Shown one piece after another: positions 52,322 through 64,000 of a stretch of 64,000 nt of DNA (positions are counted from its first letter, which is position 1; the number at the start of each line of letters is the position of its first letter). The DNA is taken from contig CM019238.1 of the NCBI GenBank assembly GCA_009741485.1, forward strand, positions 15,094,438 to 15,158,437, in the 5' to 3' direction. This stretch comes from Malurus cyaneus samueli (lineage: Eukaryota > Chordata > Aves > Passeriformes > Maluridae). The notes beneath the pieces are model-generated. The model ran no database searches. It had not been told where the DNA came from and saw nothing but the letters and a program-made list of their open reading frames with translations. A program made the position numbers and the translations under genes.

Positions 52322-52609
52322 CTGTCTCATATCCAGCAAAGAATTGCATTATCAGGCTCTCACTAGAAACTTAGTCCTTGCAATACTCGTGGCTTCAGCC
52401 TCCACCAGAGGTGTCCTAATGGGAGCAAATGGTCTTTTTTCTAATGGGAGCAAAGATCTTTCTCAAAATCATGTATCCATTGACTTGGAGGAAGGTTTCT
52501 TGTGGATAAAAAGTTCTTTTTTCTCAAAATCCTGTTGAGCCTCCTCTGGGATGAGCATGTGGTCACCCTCCTCTCCTGCAGGCAGGGATGCTTTAGGAGA
52601 CCCTAAATC

Positions 52610-53105
52610 TCATCCCATCCCACCTCTGCCATGGCAGGGACACCTTCCACTGTCCCAGGAGGACCCAAAATCCCATCCAGCCTGGCCTTGGGCACTTCCA
52701 GGGATCCAGGGGCAGCCACAGCTTCTCTGGGTACCTGTGCCAGGGCCTGCCCACCCTCAGTGGGTCCCACTTTTCCTGAGGAAGGAGATCCCAGCCTCTC
52801 TTGGCATCTCCTCCCTCCTCCCTGATCACCCTCACGATAAGAAGTTTCTCACTTCTGTTCAGATTTCCCCACAGACCCCACAGACATTCCTGCGTTCCCC
52901 AGTGCTGTCAGAGGCTCCTCTGGAGCATCCTGAATCTGTCATCCCTCTCCTCTCCCATCAGGAACCTGGGGGCAGCCAGGAAATGCCCCTGAGCCTTTTC
53001 TCCATGAGGCTGAACAGCTCCTGTTGTATCTGCCTCCCCTCATCCATCAGATGCTCCAGCTGCCTGACCCTCTTGGTGGCCCTGGCTGGACTTGCTGTAG
53101 CCCTA
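52610..53105 (-). mobile_element. CR1 LINE fragment, about 0.5 kb, containing a misleading 204-codon open frame
   Basis: The plus strand reads through successive blocks of the reverse-complement CR1 3' half: GCCATGGCAGGGACACCTTC, CCATCCAGCCTGGCCTTGGG, GGGCAGCCACAGCTTCTCTG, GCCAGGGCCTGCCCACCCTC, a diverged AAGAAGTTTCTCAC block, CTCCATGAGGCTGAACAGC and CTTGGTGGCCCTGGCTGGA. The element is therefore on the minus strand. The open plus-strand frame 52551-53165 is antisense to the retrotransposon and is not a gene. Several blocks are diverged or shortened, so this is an old copy. The exact ends are uncertain. Confidence 0.85.
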
Positions 53106-55489
53106 GAAAATCCTGTTCTCTGGAGATTTCCAAAAAATGGTGCTGTTAGGTGGCTATTCATCTAAATGAGACCAAAAGTCTTCAATTTGGAATAGTAATA
53201 ACAGAAAAACCTTCTGTGTTTGCCCATTTAGAAGTTTGAACCTGATCACAGATACACCTAAAATTTCTCTGTGTGAGAGATTTGGAAGGAAATGGCCCAG
53301 AAGCAAAACCCACACTGCATTCAGGTCAAAGGGAGCCAATTTTCTCAGCAGGAGATAGATGTAAATTATGAACAGCAAGTACATGGCATAAAGCATCTCC
53401 AGAGATACACATACACCTCATACCCATTTCTAATAATTCCAGTTGGGGTTATCAGATCACTCATGTTGACCTAATACAGCACACTGAAATTTTAGCCAGA
53501 ACAATAATAAACTCTGTAAAAAAATAATCTCCTTATGCCCCACCTGAAACACATTCTGTGCTGACTCAAGCTGACTTTCTGAGCAAGATGGTCTCTTCAG
53601 CAAATGTCCAGTTTGGCTATTTTAATTTTAGCTAGATTCACTGCATCTGCTAAAACATGTACTGAGTTAGCAGGAATGCTTGTACATTCCCCAGGAAAAT
53701 GCAAGGAACAGGCTTTTGATGGTATCTCAGAGTAAAGGATGACTTCTGCAAGAGGGATTTAAGGGATGAAAAGTGACAGAAGCTTTGTGCCACGGTGAAA
53801 AAATATGGATTAAAGGTATCGGGGCCGTTGCTAAGAGGAGCTGACAGAGCTGCTGAGATAGCTCAATGGCCTGATTAAACAGGAGAGAGAAACCGTGTTC
53901 CCTGTCCACCTTGACAAAATCTCATCATAAATTATTTCATTAACTTGGTATAGAGAGACTCCCTCCCTAAAAGAGATGTCAGACTGCCATGTAGGCAGTC
54001 CTGAGGAATAAATGGAGATACCACGAACTCTCATTACTTGTGTGAAATTGAAAAGAAAAACATCCATAGGTGTGCAGGCTGAAACTGAAAAGTCAAGAAA
54101 TGTTATATTGAATATTATATACTGGTTATGCAAGAAAAAAATACCTGAATCACTTATGTCTCCAGAAAGTTTTAGATTGATGTAAAAGGTCATCAGTAAG
54201 GTGTGAAAATATCTGACCCTGACTTTGGGATATGCAGTAATCTCTCTTGCTCAATGCCCAGCCTTTTCACTGATCCACTCACTGCTCATAAATCCTTTAA
54301 TATCCCCGAAGTTTGGCAGCAGCTTCTTTATCAGCTCATATTCTCAACAAGAACTGAACCCCCTATTAGATGCATCAGCAGGCCTTTATACACCTTCTTA
54401 ATGTGATTTATTAGAAGTTGGATAAGTTTTCCTCTTTCTCTCTATTCCTAAAACACATAAAAGGAGTTTTGTTCGTGTACATTTAACTGCAGCAGCTCAG
54501 CCTCAGTGCTCTCTATAGCAACAAACATGCATTGGCTACGTCTGTCAAATCTTCCCCCAGCTTCTGCCTTTCTGCCTTTTATGGCCAAGCCTTCCACACA
54601 GCTTTTCCTTTGTACAAACTCTTTCCCTCTATGTGTCAGGATAGTAAAATATCTTTCAGTTATTTTACTGTTCTTCACTCATCCTGTAATTTCTCTCATG
54701 TGCATCCAGTCCATGATGCTGAATATCCTTTGCTCGAACACCACGAACAGGACAGGAGATGGAGAGCCCAGCATAAACCTGATGACTGTTTAGTCCTATC
54801 CTCTCATTTTGCTTTTTTCCTTTTTTATTTTGTTCCATTCTTTTAAACTCTACTTCACATTTCATGGCTTGTATTATATGCAGTCCAAAAAGAGTAAAAA
54901 AGCAGCTTTAATTTAAAGGTTCATGTCCCATCATAGAATTTAGGTTACAAAAAAGAAGAAAAATTCACGGCAAAGACAGAGAAGAAGGAAATTAATGTCA
55001 AGGTATGAGAGGAGAGGTGAGAAGATGTGTTGGAGAGGGGTACCCTCCTTCAGTTCTGAATTCTGTTCTACTGACTTTGAGTTAAAGGTTTTTCTACTGA
55101 CCCTGTTACCACTTTTGCTGTTTCTGCACACTGCTTACAGCTGGATAGACTGTCAGTAGCCAACCTGGGAGAATATAAATCACAAAAAAAATTCCATCCA
55201 TTCATTTATTTTCAATTTGCACAGGAAAACATTCTGTGTACATTATTTCAAACCAAACAGGGCACAGTTCTCACAGCCCTGCCTGGTTACCAAGGGATGG
55301 GAATGAATACATCTCCTCTATTAAATTTGCTGAACACACGTTCCAGTGCACACTATCAAAAGAAAGAAGAGAAAGGTTTTTCAAAAGACCCCACAAAGCG
55401 TTTGACTGTCGGTGAGAAATAAAGAGCAGGGTGTGTTTACACAGGCACTCAGGCAGGAAACTGTGTTTTCACACAGATACAGTCATTGA
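53106..55489. other. Intergenic, proximal upstream region of KLHL4
   Basis: AT-rich sequence between the CR1 fragment and the CpG-rich promoter, with no gene seen. Confidence 0.6.
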
Positions 55490-55615
55490 GGGCACATCTC
55501 CGATTTTCCTGCCGCTCCTCCTCCCTCCTCTTAGCCTGCGATGCTGCCGAGAAATCCATCCGTAGGTTGGGAAATGCAGCCAGCCTGCAGCTGCACTCAC
55601 GGCTGCCTCTCCTTT

Positions 55616-55623
55616 AGGTGAGT
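55616..55623 (+). promoter_or_regulatory. Consensus 5' splice donor upstream of KLHL4
   Basis: The sequence AG|GTGAGT matches the vertebrate donor consensus exactly, with GT at 55618-55619, inside the CpG-rich region. If it ends a 5' exon of KLHL4, the matching acceptor could be the AG at 56235-56236 behind the T26 tract. That acceptor is weak because it is preceded by G rather than a pyrimidine. No transcript evidence is available, so use of this donor is an inference. Confidence 0.35.
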
Positions 55624-56203
55624 GCCACCCCACCGAGGCCATTTACAGAAATTTGGCACCGCAGGACAAACCAACGCGAACCCGAAAGGAACGCGAGCTG
55701 CGGGAGAGTTTCCCTGCGAACCTCCGCCACAAACCCTCCCGAAAGCATCCTCCCGAAATCTCCTCATTGCCGACGGGCAGGCTGGGTGGAAAACGCCGCC
55801 AGATAGATGCAAAGAAAGTCCTGTCACTTTATTTGCGGGTGCCTGCCTGCATGTTAAGGCTCCCCGAGGATCATGTGAGGCTGGTTTTACAGCGGCAGCC
55901 GCGCCACCGCGCTGCGAGGGTGTAAACCCGGCAGCTGGCGAGGGTTATGGGCGCTGCTTTCCTGTGCTAAGCTGATTTACTTGTTTAAGGTCTGACCTCA
56001 TCATCCTGTCAGTATGGATTCCCACCTATCCAGCTAACAGCAGCTTAGCATCGCCCGGGAAGGCTCGCAGTGCTGCTCAGCGCAGGGACAGGCGCGGAGC
56101 CACCGCGGTGCCTTCTTTTGTTGCCTTTTCTTAAAGAAGAGGAGTTGGAACAGAAGAGATAACAAAGAATCCGTTTCCTCGCTGAAAGAATAGGCTTTTG
56201 TCC

Positions 56204-56229
56204 TTTTTTTTTTTTTTTTTTTTTTTTTT
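56204..56229. repeat. T26 homopolymer immediately upstream of the KLHL4 start codon
   Basis: Twenty-six consecutive T end 9 nt before the ATG at 56239. In the mRNA this would be a long oligo(U) tract in the 5' leader. If an upstream exon is used, it would act as an extreme polypyrimidine tract. Confidence 0.95.
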
Positions 56230-56238
56230 CCTGGAGAG

Positions 56239-56659
56239 ATGTCAGTGTCGGGAAGAAGGAGTTCGATGTGAAGCAGATCCTGAGGCTCCGCTGGAGATGG
56301 TTCAGCCACCCCTCGCAGGGCTCCGCCGGCCCCGGGAGCTGCCATCAGCAAGAAGGCTACGAGCACAGGGGCACCCCGGTGCAGAGCAGGCTCAAGAGCC
56401 ACTCTCGGGACAGAAATGGGCTCAAGAAGAACAGCAGCCCCGTCCACCACAACATCCTGGCCCCCGTGCCGGGGCCAACCCCCGTGCACCACCGCTCCAT
56501 CCACAGCTGGCACCAGCAGAACCTCATAGAGCAGCTGCGAGCAAATGAGGAGATTCCCAAAACTGGCACGGAGGAAAACTCTTTCAAAGAAGATCCAAGT
56601 AAAGCCACGCAGGAGCTGCAGATGATCACAGAAGAAAATGCAGATGAATCTGCGGAGAG
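56239..56659 (+). CDS. KLHL4: KLHL4 first coding exon (partial gene, apparent 1-nt frameshift after the start codon)
   Basis: This exon encodes the N-terminal segment, ahead of the BTB domain, of Kelch-like protein 4. The family has BTB, BACK and six Kelch repeats and generally serves as CUL3 ubiquitin-ligase adaptors; KLHL4 itself is poorly characterised. The frame beginning [17 protein letters not shown] at 56262, followed by a stretch containing [10 protein letters not shown] and [13 protein letters not shown], matches the recalled vertebrate KLHL4 N-terminus rather than its paralogues KLHL1 or KLHL5. The frame stays open to a GT donor at 56660 (AG|GTAGG), leaving a phase-2 codon. The expected ATG is at 56239 with a G at -3, but in its own frame it meets TGA at 56269. 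Relative to the expected MSVSGKKEF start, one base is missing around 56248-56253. The BTB, BACK and Kelch exons are not in the window. Gene identity is secure; the start is uncertain. Confidence 0.9.
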
Positions 56660-59600
56660 GTAGGAGTTTTAAAGTCTGCGCTTGGAAAGACAGACTTGCT
56701 TCCAAGTTATTCCCTGAGACTGTCTTTGTTTTTAGCCAGAGTTCCCGACTGCATTAATCTCACTTTCTATATGTGCACACCCACACTCAAACGAGAGGGA
56801 ACACTTTGACATCAGGGAAAGGAACAGAAACACTGTCATGAAATTTTGATCTCTGCTTAAGGTACATCATTCCATAACTCTTCCATAGACATAAAATCTG
56901 CCAGTTTGTCAGATTTTCTCTACCAACAGTCGCAGCATATGATTTTTTTTTCTCTTGATTTAGTATGTGTGAGTGCAATGAGAAAAGGAGCCTCCTGGAA
57001 TAGTGTCCTCATTCTGACTTTATCAATGGGTGCAACTTTGACAAATGGGAGCTGCTGGAGGTGCACGGGCTCTGTGGTTGCCATTGATCTCTCAAATTCT
57101 CAGTACTTTTATTTTACTGTCCTCCTGACAAGGAAAATTAACCTTGAATTAAGTAAAAAGGAAGCATGATTCTTTGCTTTTATAAAGGTTTGTTTGAATT
57201 TCCAATACTTTCATAGCTTTTTAGTACACTAAGACAATTCCTTTCTGCAAGGTCAGGTGAAACAACATTACAGGTATGAGACCTGAAAGGTGTAAGCACA
57301 AAGGAAGAGCTGTTTTTAAGTTGTGAATAAAAGGGAATACAATATTAATATCACTTATTTGATGAAGCTTTTAAACGTTTCCTTTTCCAAAACTTGTGTC
57401 AGCATTTTTAGCTTATACAGTAACATTTTTACCCCACCTTTATCCCTCTTTGGACTCAAATCAAGCATTTATGATATGATTACTTGCACCATTTGATGAG
57501 ATTGCCATCAGTCTTTGGGAATAATTTAAATGGGTTACATTGCATTTAAATACTAATTTATCTTACTTGAAGTTAGAATTCTCTCAGTGAAAACCAAGCT
57601 GACAGCTTGCATATTTTTAGCAGTTATTCTTTTTCAAGTTGTGCATCTGCTGTGGGGAACATCTGCAGACTGAACAGAAAAAAACCCTGCATTCCAAAAT
57701 GCCACTTGGAATAAGGTTCTAGTAGTCAATAGGTACCAGATAAAATCATTACAGAATAAAAGCACTGAGGAGGGATTGGAGGAGTTCTGTGTGTTTACAG
57801 GGGCATTGGTCTGGAATGTGTAAGTATCATACCTTTCAAAGGAGAGTACAAATTTCCTGAAGAAAAGTTAATTTTAGACAAATATTACGAAGAAAAGTGA
57901 TTTAATTTGAAGGAAAATAAGGAGCACCTATTCATCAAAATAAGGTTCTACCCCATGTGAAGAAGGAGGTAAAAAAAAAAGCCTAATCAGTTCAGTTAGG
58001 GAAGTAACAAACCACTGCCTTCTAAAATAAGATGTGACATTTTCTCCAGCTATATATAAAGTTCCTGCTAAGACCTCCTGAAGTTTCATGCCTTCATATC
58101 CGTTCAAATTTAAGTTCTGCTCTTGAGCTGTTTAAAGTTGCAGCTTTTAGGATATCATGTTGTTATAGTTAAGTAAGTGGGTTTTTTTAAGATTTCAGTA
58201 AAACCTTCACTGCATGTAGGTTAAAATCTATCTTAACTTACACCTTAAAAAGCTGAAGTGGTTAATGGTTGATAAAGTGGTTGAGAAAGTGGTTCATGAC
58301 TATGAATTTCTCTGTAATTGAAATTTATTTCAAGAAAGTAAAACTGACCATTCAAGACACTCTAATGTAGCTCGAATTTCTTAAATACCTACCCACAGCA
58401 CAGGCCACACATGAATTAATTGGCTGGGTAGAAATTAAATAATGAGAATAAATAAAGAGAAGGAACCTCATATCTACATGTATCTGTATCTAGGGTACAG
58501 ATATCTGGACCTGGATATATTTTCATCTTTTCAAAACAATGTCTCATCTTATACCTTTGAAATCATCCTTTTAAATCTTTTCAGATTTCCTTTAGGAGCT
58601 CCAGATAGCCCCAATCAATGTTAATCAATGGGCTCTGCTGGTATTAAACTCGTGTAAAAACCAGGAGTTTCCAGGATTCCCTGAGCCCATGTTCTCACCC
58701 TGCTAAAGCCACCACAGAAGGATCTGGACAGGTATTGCAGCCAAATTTCACATCCAGAGCTCAGGATACCAAAGACAAATTTGCCTTTTTTGACATAAAA
58801 CCACTGTGCCTTCAAAGCAGCTCTGTCTAAAGCAGTGGGATTTCTCTGCCTGGAGAAATCCCATTTTTAGGTGGATCTAAAGCAGGACTCTGCTGAGTGT
58901 CATGTGGACATCCAAAATAACAGAACAGGAGACAGAATCTGGCCGGTTCCCCCACAGAAAATAAAAGCAGTTTCTGCTAAGAGTTTGATGTTTCCCATGA
59001 AAAACTTTGCAAACCAAACCAATACTTTGAATTTCTTGAGAAAAACTTGAGTTTTTTTTCTAGAAATCTCAGGCCTTAATGCTGTCAGTGATGGACAGAG
59101 AGCACCCGGGGGGTTTGAGGAAATAAGGGTTGGTGACTGAGGAGGAGAGGTCAAGTTCCATTTTGAATGCACCATCATCACTACACTTACTTCTGCTTCC
59201 TTCAACCCATTTTGCTATTCCTGCCACTAAATTAAATAATGCAAAACTTAAAGAAGCCCTTCTGATCCATGAGCCTGCCCCTGAATTATATCCCATGACA
59301 AGTGACAAAGCAAAGGAGGCTTAAGGGACTAAAACTCATTAGTTTTGTCCTAACAGTAACCAGTTAATGTGGGGTCATCCACTACATTATAGGCCATAAA
59401 TAACTGATTTATTGGCATGAGGAAAGCCTCTCAGCATGCTGGGGAATGTCTGGTCCAGTGTTGCTCAGGGAACCTGCTCACACAGCTTTCTAGAAGCATC
59501 TCAAATGATGGGCCTTGACTTGCTGAAAGACCCTTATGAAGCTGCATTTATAGTTTGGAAAAAAAAGATGAACAGTGGAAAATATCTATTTACTGACCTC

Positions 59601-60997
59601 ATCTGGTTCTCACCAATCTGCTCCTTGAATGAGGGTTGGGATCTCTTCACAGGTGAGAAACTGAGAAACCTGCTAAAGCCTGAATAGCTACCGAGTTATT
59701 TTGTTTATTGGTACTTTGAAATTCCCATTTTAGTATTTTCTGGTATTACTGAGGTGATCAGAAAGCTAAAGCTGTGAAACATGGCCATGCCAAGGAAGAG
59801 CAAACACCTTCAGAGGTTTCAGATTTGGTTAAAAGGGGTTCTGAAAGAAGCCAAGGGAAATAAGCTGTGATTGCTGCAGGTCCAGCAGGCAGGGCTGGGG
59901 GAGCTGAGCCCTGGAGCTGCTCAGGACCATCCCTGATCTGTCCTGGCTGGAACCTCCTGGGGTTCAGGGAATCTGCCTGGGGGTTCTGGGAATATTTCCA
60001 TTTCTTTCAGAGAAAGTGATCTGGCAGTGATGCAGAGACAGCAGCACAAAGGGAGGATTTGATTTTTGGTTTTTTTTTTATTTTCACAGTCAACAGAAGC
60101 TTTGCTCTCCTGTGCAACACATGAACTCACGTGAAAGAACAATTTTGATCATTAATTATTTCCATTACTTCCCTTAATAAGTTCTGGACTCACAGATATT
60201 GACTTCTCCATGAGAGCACAGTGCCCTGATGTTAATAAAGAGCATTATTAACATTATGCCACATCCATTCCTGCCAGGTTTATGATTCCCAAAGTGGGCC
60301 ATTGCAGGCCCTGTGTGCTGGTGAAGTATTTCCTCATTGCCCAAAGGCAGTTAGATTTCAGTAGTAAACGTAGCATCCATTCATCATTTTTTCTCTTAAG
60401 CATTTTTTCTTCTAATTATATGGCTGAAAAATTGCTGACAAACTCTAGTTTGGGACAAACTCTAGCTTTTACTAAAGACAAATGCTTTCTAATTTCCCAT
60501 ATGAGGAAAAAATACACTTCTAATGAAATTTTAATAGAATCTTTTGATTCATAATCCAAGCAGTCAGTGCTGATGCACACATGGAAACTGATACTTGGGA
60601 GGAGCATCCTCCCAGAGGCAATCCTTTTCTGTGCTGGCTATTTTTGATGTACAGCTATTTTGATAGTTCATATTCAGACTTGAAAACTCACTTTTTTTTT
60701 GGCTTTGTCAGACATATGGAAATAGCTATCAGACTATTTTCTTCACTGACTCTGACATATATCCACACACACAAACACACGTGTACATGACTATTTCACG
60801 TTAACTCCCATGTGAGGGTTTTCCCTTGAGTTCTGCTTTTAGCTCCAGCAGCAGATGACAGCCTTGGCTCATGTTCTGGTGTGAAATACAGAAAAAGAAA
60901 ACAGGTGACAATTCTCCTGGTGAAAATAGAATGTGAGTTATTGTGTGAAACCACTGGTCAGACAAGATTGAGAGGGCTTTTGGCACTGAGAGCAAAA

Positions 60998-61089
60998 GTT
61001 TGGGTATCCAAATAAAGAGTGAAGGAAGTTTTGGGTATCCAAATAAACAGTGAAGGAAGTTTTGGGTATTCACATAAAGAGTGAAGGAC
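60998..61089. repeat. 31-bp tandem repeat, three copies, in KLHL4 intron 1
   Basis: Units carrying TTTGGGTATCCAAATAAA and GTGAAGGAAG recur with period 31 (GGGTAT at 61002, 61033 and 61064). The copies differ at a few bases, and the last is the most diverged. Confidence 0.9.
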
Positions 61090-63025
61090 AGGGATGGCTG
61101 ATAATGGATCCTGGGGCACAGGTGAAGGGAAGGACTGTGATCTGCCCTGTGCAGAGGTGATAAAGGGCTGGAATTCAGAGGGGTTCATCACGGCACTGCT
61201 TCCCTGTTGTGGGTAAGAATTCAGCTCCAGGAACCATCTCTGATGCTCAAGGAAAAAGTTTAGAAATGATCATTCCTAATCCCACATCACAGCAGCCTTT
61301 ATTTTTAAAACAGAACTCCAGCATTTTGAGAAAAACTTAAAAAAGAAAATCTGAACTTCAGCTAAGAATTGCTTTAGAGGCATAATAAATAATGCTGGAC
61401 ATCTAGGCAGACAGCATGCTGATCCTTCTGTGTGAAGTTTGATTTATTTTTATATTTATGCACTTCCGTGGTTGTCCACAGTACAATTTAACCTCATTAT
61501 TGCTTTGGTGTTTCCCCCTTGGTATAGAGAGCAGATTGTTCCCCCTATTGCCACACTTTTCTTCTTCACAGCCTTTGTTTATGTTTGAGAATTGCTGTTA
61601 AGTCTAAAGAGCTGCAATTCTTGCATTTTGTCTCTCAATTGCTGTCTCTGATATTTCACTGTCTGTCTCCAGGTCTGTCTGTCCCTGCAGCTCTGGGGCC
61701 CGTCCTGGATGTGCTCCTGTTGCAGTCTGGCAGTTCTAGTGGAGAGCTGGATTATTTATGTGTCATCCTGACTCAAACCTGCTCCAATATCCTCAGTAGT
61801 TGTTTTTCTTCTCTCAACATGGTGCTGTTGCTCATGCCTGCCTTGTGATTCATGTCAAACTCCTGCCTCTGTACCAGAGCCCTGTTCCCAAGCCATCTGC
61901 ACATTTTTGCAGTTATTTGTAACAAAAACCAGTGTTTTGCACAGATAAATCCCATCTTATGTTGATCAGATAATGTCTCCAATTGGCTGAGTGAATATCC
62001 AGCCTTGATGCCATTTAATAACCCTGATTTACTGATTTAATATTCAGTTCTGATCCTGTACCCCACCATACTTGCAGCTCCTCTCAGCTTGGCATGATCC
62101 CCAATTGTAATTTATAACATCAAAGATTTCTCTTAATTTCTTTTCTTCTTCCCTTCAAGTGATTTAGAAAATTTAGGAGAAGTTATAGAGGAGCTTCAGT
62201 GCTAAATTCCTTAGGAGCCCAGTTTGATTTACCTTCCTGTTTGTCAGTGAACCATTGATAATTAATTTAATAGCATGATTTCAAACCAGTTTCACACTTG
62301 CTCCAAAATGGTTTACTCCAAAAAGTTCTTGAGGTTGAACTTGGCAAATGAAAAATAATAATTTCATGCTCAAAATATAAATGACAACTCCTTCTTTTCT
62401 GTTCTCCATAATGCCCAGTAAAACCTATTAATGAGGCACTTTGCTTTACTTTGACATGTTATTCTTGGCAACTTCTTGCTGACTGCTAAGTTTTATTTCT
62501 GAGTGCTCAGAAATCATAATTACATTAATTTTATGCTGTATCATTTGGCAAGAAGTAACCAAGAAAATTTGATCTCTAAAGTTTGCTAAGTGGGGAAAAT
62601 CTAGAAAGTTATAGCAAGTGGTATCTGATGCAGGATTAAAATCTAAGAGGAAAATCACCTTTTTTCCAGCAGCTGATAATTCAAAAAGAGGAACAGCCCT
62701 TGTGAGGCCAAGTGCAAATGCAATGAACACTGATCAATGAATTAATTCCAATTAAATAAATGCTGTGACCTCACACAAGAGCTCTTGGTACAGAAAACAG
62801 AATTAAAATATCTCAAAGGCATCCTTGGGATGCATCCCTACTCTCACCTTCTGTTATGACATCTTCTGAGGAACTTGAAAGAGCAAAAAAAATGGAACAT
62901 TAAAGTGGGTTGCAACAGTTATTAAGGATGAAAGGAATGAGTAGAATTGTATTTTGAAATTAATTTTATATTCATCCTGTGGAAGGACTGGATAATTATT
63001 GAAAATATTTTTTTCATAGCTACAT

Positions 63026-63105
63026 GAATAGGATCATAGGAAAACTTAAGCTGAAAAGGGCCTCTGGATGCCATCAAGTCTAACCCTGTCTACCCACCAA
63101 GAAGT
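63026..63105 (-). mobile_element. CR1 LINE 3'-end fragment in KLHL4 intron 1
   Basis: The plus-strand order AATAGGATCATAGGAAAACT, GCTGAAAAGGGCCTCTGG, then GCCATCAAGTCTAACCCTGT is the reverse complement of a bird CR1 tail. The copy is truncated and moderately diverged. It lies within intron 1, about 6.4 kb from the exon. Confidence 0.75.
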
Positions 63106-64000
63106 CTATAATGAGAAAAAAACTGACTTACTAGAAAACACACAAGATTTTACAGGCCTACATTTAACATGCCCAGCTTTCAAAGATGAATTATTACAGG
63201 CAAGGGAAAAAAAATACCATTTAATAGTAATTTAAGAATCTAGGACAATTCCAGTCATTTCAAAACAATTTTCTTATGATTCAATTATCTTCTCATTTTC
63301 ACTCCGTAGAGCTCGCCCTCAGCGAAGACAGCTGTTAAATGACTTTTTAAAGAGTTATTACTGTTCTTAAAATCACTTCTTAATGTCTCCAGCGAAAGTT
63401 AAGGAGATGATTAAACACATGTGCCCCATGCAGAGCAGTTTTCACAGGCACTCTGAAAGATCAACACAAAAATCTCATGGCTGGTGAAACATTCTGAGAA
63501 AAAGGTGGAGAAGGTTTTGCTTGGTTTCAAAGTTTTAGCCAGACAGAGTCCCAGAAAAAAAGGAACCATTTCTTTTCACCCTTGGTTTGTGGCTGAATTG
63601 TTTACTTTGGAATACTGCAATGAGGAACTTTACTAGAATTTTTCACATTTAAAAAAACAAGGGGGTTTGCTTGTTGTAATCAAACAGGTAAATTAGCCCA
63701 GCTAAATGAGACCAGTTTGGTTCAGCACCTTTCATTCTGCTGGAATAAAATAATTCTCCAATGTATCAGGCAATTAGACAAGACTGTGGCTCATGTGTGG
63801 TGAGCCTATAAATGTGCAGACTAAAAGAATTAAAAAATGAAACTGAAATACTGTTGGGATTTGCAGGAAGAGCTGAAGGCAGCTATAGGATATAAACTTA
63901 GATAAAATAACCTCTAAACCAGAGTTATAACCAAATTTCTTCCTGTGTGATGTCAAACTCCACCTCTGTGATCAGAATTATCAGCACTGGAACTTCCACC

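Larger units (their letters stand above)
41370..52609. other. Intergenic, no gene seen
   Basis: Mixed unique sequence with GC-richer stretches near 42430-42870, 47320-47700 and 49300-49640, none with a recognisable exon. The RFX-like palindrome at 42913 and the inverted repeat at 48967 are listed separately. Confidence 0.55.
55490..56238 (+). promoter_or_regulatory. KLHL4: KLHL4 CpG-rich promoter and 5' untranslated region
   Basis: CpG dinucleotides are rare in most of the window but become frequent from about 55500 through the KLHL4 exon, for example around 55668-55800 and 55890-55950 and again near 56050-56105. This is the composition of a vertebrate CpG-island promoter. No convincing TATA box sits at a sensible distance from the ATG, so dispersed initiation is likely. 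A run of 26 T (56204-56229) lies 9 nt before the ATG. A consensus donor AG|GTGAGT occurs at 55616-55623 and could end a 5' exon. The transcription start cannot be fixed from sequence alone. Confidence 0.7.
56660..64000 (+). other. KLHL4: KLHL4 intron 1 (5' part, continues beyond the window)
   Basis: The intron begins at the donor GT at 56660. No open frame in the following 7.3 kb resembles the BTB domain that the next KLHL4 exon should begin to encode, so intron 1 extends past the end of the window. The sequence is AT-rich and unremarkable apart from a 31-bp tandem repeat at 60998-61089 and a CR1 remnant near 63026-63105. I saw no other gene or RNA in it. Confidence 0.75.

Noticed and set aside
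52551..53165. 204-codon plus-strand open frame, the longest forward frame after the repeats
   Set aside because: It is antisense to a CR1 fragment, and its sequence is explained block by block by the reverse complement of CR1.
55622..55975. Overlapping 90-117-codon frames in the CpG-rich promoter
   Set aside because: GC-rich sequence lacks stops by chance; the frames overlap one another and none resembles a known protein.
56034..56705. 223-codon minus-strand frame
   Set aside because: It is antisense to the KLHL4 exon and includes the homopolymer as a lysine run; it has no domain.
1..64000. tRNA, rRNA, snRNA, microRNA or CRISPR features
   Set aside because: I looked for U1, U6 and 5S signature sequences and for regularly spaced repeats and found none. 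tRNA and microRNA detection by eye is incomplete.

Overview
The window looks like avian genomic DNA, from a draft assembly with two short N gaps (22229-22233 and 52313-52321). The evidence is a set of decayed CR1 LINE fragments with bird-type 3' ends, one probable retroviral solo LTR, AT-rich gene-poor sequence with isolated CpG-rich patches, and a first coding exon that reads as KLHL4. Nothing is bacterial: there are no operons, no dense reading frames and no ribosome-binding sites.

Layout. Positions 1 to about 55,480 are intergenic. I found no supportable protein-coding exon there; the open frames are short and carry no recognisable domain. This stretch holds CR1 pieces (about 4145-4224, 13498-13580, 28927-29012, 52610-53105, possibly 36760-36797), a fossil RNase H segment of a non-LTR-type retroelement (13846-14158), a probable minus-strand solo LTR (27899-28430), a 272-nt pure pyrimidine tract (41098-41369), several small tandem repeats, a CpG-rich patch (7955-8225) and a TATA plus triple-CCAAT promoter-like segment on the minus strand (about 25680-25870). 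Two near-perfect palindromic RFX X-box sequences lie at 19848-19861 and 42913-42926.

From about 55,490 to 56,660 a CpG-rich promoter region leads into the first coding exon of KLHL4 (plus strand, donor at 56660). KLHL4 is a Kelch-like BTB-BACK-Kelch protein. Only the N-terminal segment before the BTB domain is present; the rest of the window (56,660-64,000) is the start of intron 1, and exon 2 lies outside. As written, the exon carries an apparent one-base deletion just after the start codon, so the conserved frame is not joined to its ATG. This is either an assembly error beside a 26-T homopolymer, a real lesion, or a sign that the bird uses an upstream 5' exon; a consensus donor at 55618 would join in frame to this exon.

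In mammals the neighbour upstream of KLHL4 is DACH2, separated by a large gene desert. The long gene-free left part fits that arrangement, but no DACH2 exon was seen.
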